Assembly: GCF_000283155.1 (NCBI RefSeq) | Contig: NW_004454175.1 | Location: forward strand, 8,530,909-8,594,908 | Source: Ceratotherium simum simum | Lineage: Eukaryota; Chordata; Mammalia; Perissodactyla; Rhinocerotidae | DNA: 64,000 bases | Direction of reading: 5' to 3' | Shown here: in pieces, positions 60,887-64,000 of the stretch | Layout: every line of letters begins with the position of its first letter | How positions within the stretch are numbered: position 1 is the stretch's first letter | Program-made: the position numbers and the translations under genes | Notes under the pieces: model-generated | Told to the model about the DNA's origin: nothing | Seen by the model: only the letters and a program-made list of their open reading frames with translations | Databases searched by the model: none

Positions 60887-62500
60887 ATAATTTGGTTCCA
60901 GATCATGCAGACTTGCAATCAATAAGGAAACAGTGGATTTGAATAACACTACAGACCAAATGGACCAAACAGACATATACAGAACATCCCATCCAACAGC
61001 AGCAGAATACACATCCTTCTGAAGTACACACAGAACATTGTCCAGATAGATTATATGTAGGTCCCCAAAACAAATTTAAGAAGATTTAAATCATAGCAAG
61101 TATCTTTTTTGACCACAATGGTATGAAATTAGAAATCATTAACAGGAAGAAAATTGGAAAATTCAAAAATATGTGGAAATTAAACAACATACTCCAAAAT
61201 AACTAATGGATCAAAAGAAGAAATCAAAAGGTAAATCAAAAAGTATCTTGATGGGCTAGCCCCATGGTTGAGTGCCTCAAGTTCTGCGCACTCTGCTTTG
61301 GCGGCCCAGGCTTGCAGGTTTGGATCCTGGGCACAGACCTGCACCGACCTGCACCGCTTGTCCAGATATGCTGTGGTGGTGACCCACATACGAAATGGAG
61401 GAGGATTGGCACAGATGTTAGCTCAGGACTAATCTTCCTCAAGCCAACAAAAAAAGAGGAAGAATGGCAATGATATTAGCTCAGGGTGAATCTTCCTCAG
61501 CAAAAAAAAGTATCTTGAGACAAATGAAAATGGAAACATAAAAACCAAAATTTATGGGATACAGCCAAAGCAGTTCTAAGTGGGAAGTTTATATCAATAA
61601 ATGCCTGTATTACAAAAAAAGAAAGATCTCAAATAAACAACGTAGCTTTACACCTCAAGGAATTAGGGAAAAAAAGAAGAAACTAAATAAGGAAGATCAG
61701 ACAGAAATAAATAAAATAGAGGCCAGAAAAACAAGAGAAAAGATCAATGAAAATAAGAGTTGGTTTTTTGAAAAGATAAAATTGACAAATCCTTAGCTAG
61801 ACTAACAGAAAAAGAGAGAAGACTCAAATAAAATTAGAAATGAAAAATGAGACATTAAAACTGATACCACACAAATGGCAAGAACACACAATGGGGAAAG
61901 GATAATCTCTTCAATAAATGGTATTTGCAAAACTGGATATCCACATACAAAAGAATGAAATTGGACCGTTCTATTACACCCTACACAAAAATTAACTCAA
62001 AATGGATTAAATACTTAAATGTAAGATCTGAAACCATAAAACTCCTAGAATAAAACATAGGAAAAAAACTCCTTGACAGTGATCTTGGCAATGATTTTTT
62101 TACATATTACACCAAAAGCACAGGCGACCAAAGCAAAAATAAACAAGTAGGAGTATATCAAACTAAAAAGCTTCTGTACAGCAAAGGAAACAATTAGCAA
62201 AATGAAAAGACAACCTATGGAATGTGAGAAAATATTAATAAACCATGTATCTAATAAGGGGTTAAAATCCAAATTATGTAAGGAACTCAGATAACTCAAC
62301 TGCAAAAGAACAAAACAAGCAAAACCTGATTTAAAAATAGGCAAAGGACTTGAATAGACCTTTTTCCTAAGAAGACATACCAATGGCCAACAGGTATATG
62401 AAAAGGTGCTCAACATCACTAATCATCAGAGAAATGCAAATCAAAACCACAATGAGATATCACCTCACACCTGTTAAGATATCTATTATCAAAAAGACAA
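60887..62500 (+). mobile_element. Older plus-strand L1, ORF2 pieces and 3' part
   Basis: After the inserted L1, plus-strand ORF2 text resumes: 'gacatatacagaacatccca' and 'cagcagcagaatacacatcc' (endonuclease part), then the linker region after the ERE ('agttctaagtgggaagttta'). Much of the RT is missing. At 61880-62500 only the C-terminal part remains ('aatctcttcaataaatggt', 'actcaaaatggattaaatac', 'cacaatgagatatcacctca'). The internal deletion lies near 61860. It is non-functional. Confidence 0.8.
61252..61504 (+). mobile_element. ERE SINE with duplicated 3' motif
   Basis: Exact duplications AAAAAGTATCTTGA at 61238-61251 and 61505-61518 flank the element. The head reads 'tgggctagccccatggttga', with a B-box-like 'ggtttggatcctgg'. 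The body is 'gatatgctgtggtggtgacc'. Two successive 'ttagctcag...aatcttcctc' modules precede the A-rich tail, as in the copy at 13940-14194. A small 'ctgcaccgac' repeat lies near 61340. Confidence 0.93.
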
Positions 62501-62502
62501 CA

Positions 62503-62664
62503 GAGCCAGCCCTGATGGCCTAGTCGTTAGAGTTTGGTGCACTCCGCTTTGGCAGCTCAGGTTGGGTTCTGGGGCGTAGAACCAGAACATTTGTCTGACA
62601 GTAGCCATGCTGTGGCGGCAGCTCACATAGAAGAACTAGAAGAACTTACAACTATACACAACTA
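62503..62664 (+). mobile_element. ERE1-type SINE, cut at its 3' end by an L1
   Basis: The head is 'agagccagccctgatggcct', followed by 'gtttggtgcactccgctttg' and an ERE1-like body ending 'aacttacaactatacacaac'. The usual 'tctactgggg' end and tail are missing because a plus-strand L1 starts at 62665. The rest may lie beyond the L1, outside the window. Confidence 0.85.
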
Positions 62665-64000
62665 GAGAGAAGTCAAGATGGCGGCGTAAGCAGACTCTGA
62701 ACTTACCTCCTCCCGTGGACACAGCCAATTTACAACGACTCGTGGAAAAATTACCCCTGAGACAGAACTGAAAACTGGATAAGAGGAACACCTGCAACAA
62801 AGGACAATCTTAATTGAGGTGGAAGAGGCAGAAACTCCCTTCTGGAGAGAAAAAATGCTGCCTTCACAAGCCACAGCACCTCACAGCCGCTGGGAGCAGC
62901 CCACAGGTCTGCAGCCTCCCTGGAGAAGCAGGGTCCTGAGCCGGGGAGCGCCCCTGCTGTGGGCTTTTTGTGGACCCAGCACAATCGAGACGAGTGGCAT
63001 AATATCTGACTTTGCCTGCTACTAAAAGATTGAGGAGTACCCCCAGAAAACCTGGTTCACAAAGAAATTAAAACCGGCTCTTATAGGGCCCACATGCAAA
63101 CTCACCCATTTCAGAAAGCAACCTAAAATCACCAGAAATAAAGGTGCACAGTGCTTTGGTGAAAAGAGACTCACCTGATAGGCCCTGAGTGCATCTCGGT
63201 GAGAGGTGAGACCTCTCCAGGGTCTGGGACATTGGCAGCAGCAATTGTGGCCTGGTGTGGGTGTGCTGACACAGACGCCATTGGAGTTCTCCCTGGGGCC
63301 TGCTAGTCCAGGTCTGCCCCACCCACTAGAGCACCGATTTAATCCAGCTCAGCCAGGGCAGGCAGCCCACCCTAGAGACTGGCCCCACCCAACAACAAGC
63401 CCTCAGGCAACTTCTGGGTCTGCATAGATTGGTGAATGGATTCTCTTCCACTTCAGAGGGGTAGGGCGTGCACAAGGAGTGGGTGGCGAGTGTGGGGCGG
63501 TGGTGGAGTGTGTGGGGCTCCCGCTGTGGAGAGACTGGGTTCACTTCAGGAGGTCGGGGCGCACTAACAGGGGAGGACTGTGTTGACTGTGTGTGTGGAC
63601 CTGTGGGTGGCAGAGCTTGTCAGCTGCAGAAGACTTGTGCATCTCAAAGACCCACATAGGGGGCTTGTCCCACCTTCCAAAGCCTGAAACAATTGGGTGC
63701 CCCCGTGCCTGAGGCCAGCCCCACCCAGCTGCAATCCTCAAAGAGCTGACAAGAGACCTAAAGGCTGGAGGCTTACAGCAACTGTAAGGCCCTGAGCCTA
63801 ACAACCTGCCACGCTGGGGGCCTACTCACTTAAAAGAAATACTGCAACACAAATGTGGTATTAGAACTTGAAGCCTACTGTGTTGGGGCTCCCCACACCT
63901 GATAAAGAGACTGAAGGGCCCACAACAACTACAAGCAGCTGAGCATTATAACAGCTGGCCAGGAGCATAACTCAGCCTCCCTGGGCGCCTACAGGGAGAG
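62665..64000 (+). mobile_element. L1 5' end (5' UTR), continuing past the window
   Basis: The element starts 'gagagaagtcaagatggcgg'. An intact YY1-type motif, AAGATGGCGGC, is at 62675-62685, close to the L1 start as in other mammalian L1s. The following 1.3 kb is GC-rich and matches, in inverted orientation, the leader of the L1 at 59.5-60.87 kb, including 'ccaaagcctgaaacaattgg' and 'gggggcctactcacttaa'. ORF1 and ORF2 would lie to the right, so whether the element is intact cannot be judged here. Confidence 0.88.
62675..62685 (+). promoter_or_regulatory. YY1-type site at L1 start
   Basis: AAGATGGCGGC lies about 11 bases after the L1 start. In human L1 a YY1 site at this place directs the transcription start. 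The match is by motif and position only. Confidence 0.65.

Overview
This is nuclear DNA from a placental mammal. The best lineage marker is a set of six copies of the equine repetitive element (ERE) tRNA-derived SINE, at about 12607-12802, 13940-14194, 17812-18022, 54403-54609, 61252-61504 and 62503-62664. EREs are known from perissodactyls, so the host is most likely a horse or another equid, although rhinoceros or tapir cannot be excluded. I found no intact host protein-coding gene, no convincing host exon and no functional RNA gene. The window reads as an AT-rich intergenic or deep-intronic desert filled with transposable elements of several ages.

Layout. 1-11 kb holds mostly unrecognised sequence with ancient fragments: two MER5-like hAT MITEs, L2 and MIR pieces, an ERV-type LTR and several MaLR (MLT1-type) LTRs. 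11-20 kb contains old minus-strand L1M/HAL1 pieces, three EREs and a small solo LTR with TGTTAAA/TTTAACA termini. 20.2-24.9 kb is a long decayed minus-strand L1. 25-28.5 kb is an L1M 3' end followed by a plus-strand HAL1-like half-LINE, which is interrupted by a SINE with a tRNA-like head and an RTE/BovB-type tail. 28.5-36 kb is mostly unassigned, with MIRs, a 39-bp tandem repeat and a 265-bp AT palindromic minisatellite. 36.1-40.2 kb is a 5'-truncated plus-strand L1. 42.1-47.3 kb is a decayed minus-strand ERVL internal region (gag-pro-pol) interrupted by an MLT1-type LTR. 47.8-52.5 kb has MIR, L2, MLT1, a Tigger-like DNA transposon and an L1M. From 53.1 kb onward is a nest: an old plus-strand L1 is interrupted by a full-length minus-strand L1 (53664-60873), which itself carries an ERE. 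The old L1 then resumes with its own ERE. A further ERE ends where a plus-strand L1 5' end starts (62665) and runs off the window.

Nothing here works together as a gene system. The logic is the life cycle of retroelements: L1 ORF1/ORF2 machinery, which also mobilises ERE SINEs; an RTE-type LINE that probably moved the SINE at 27.4 kb; and ERVL with its MaLR relatives. All the element reading frames visible here are broken by stops or frameshifts. The most structured feature is the pair of divergent L1 5' ends at 60.9 and 62.7 kb, which make a roughly 1.3-kb inverted repeat. I did not find a convincing previously undescribed biological system. Family names come from recognising sequence patterns, without any database search.
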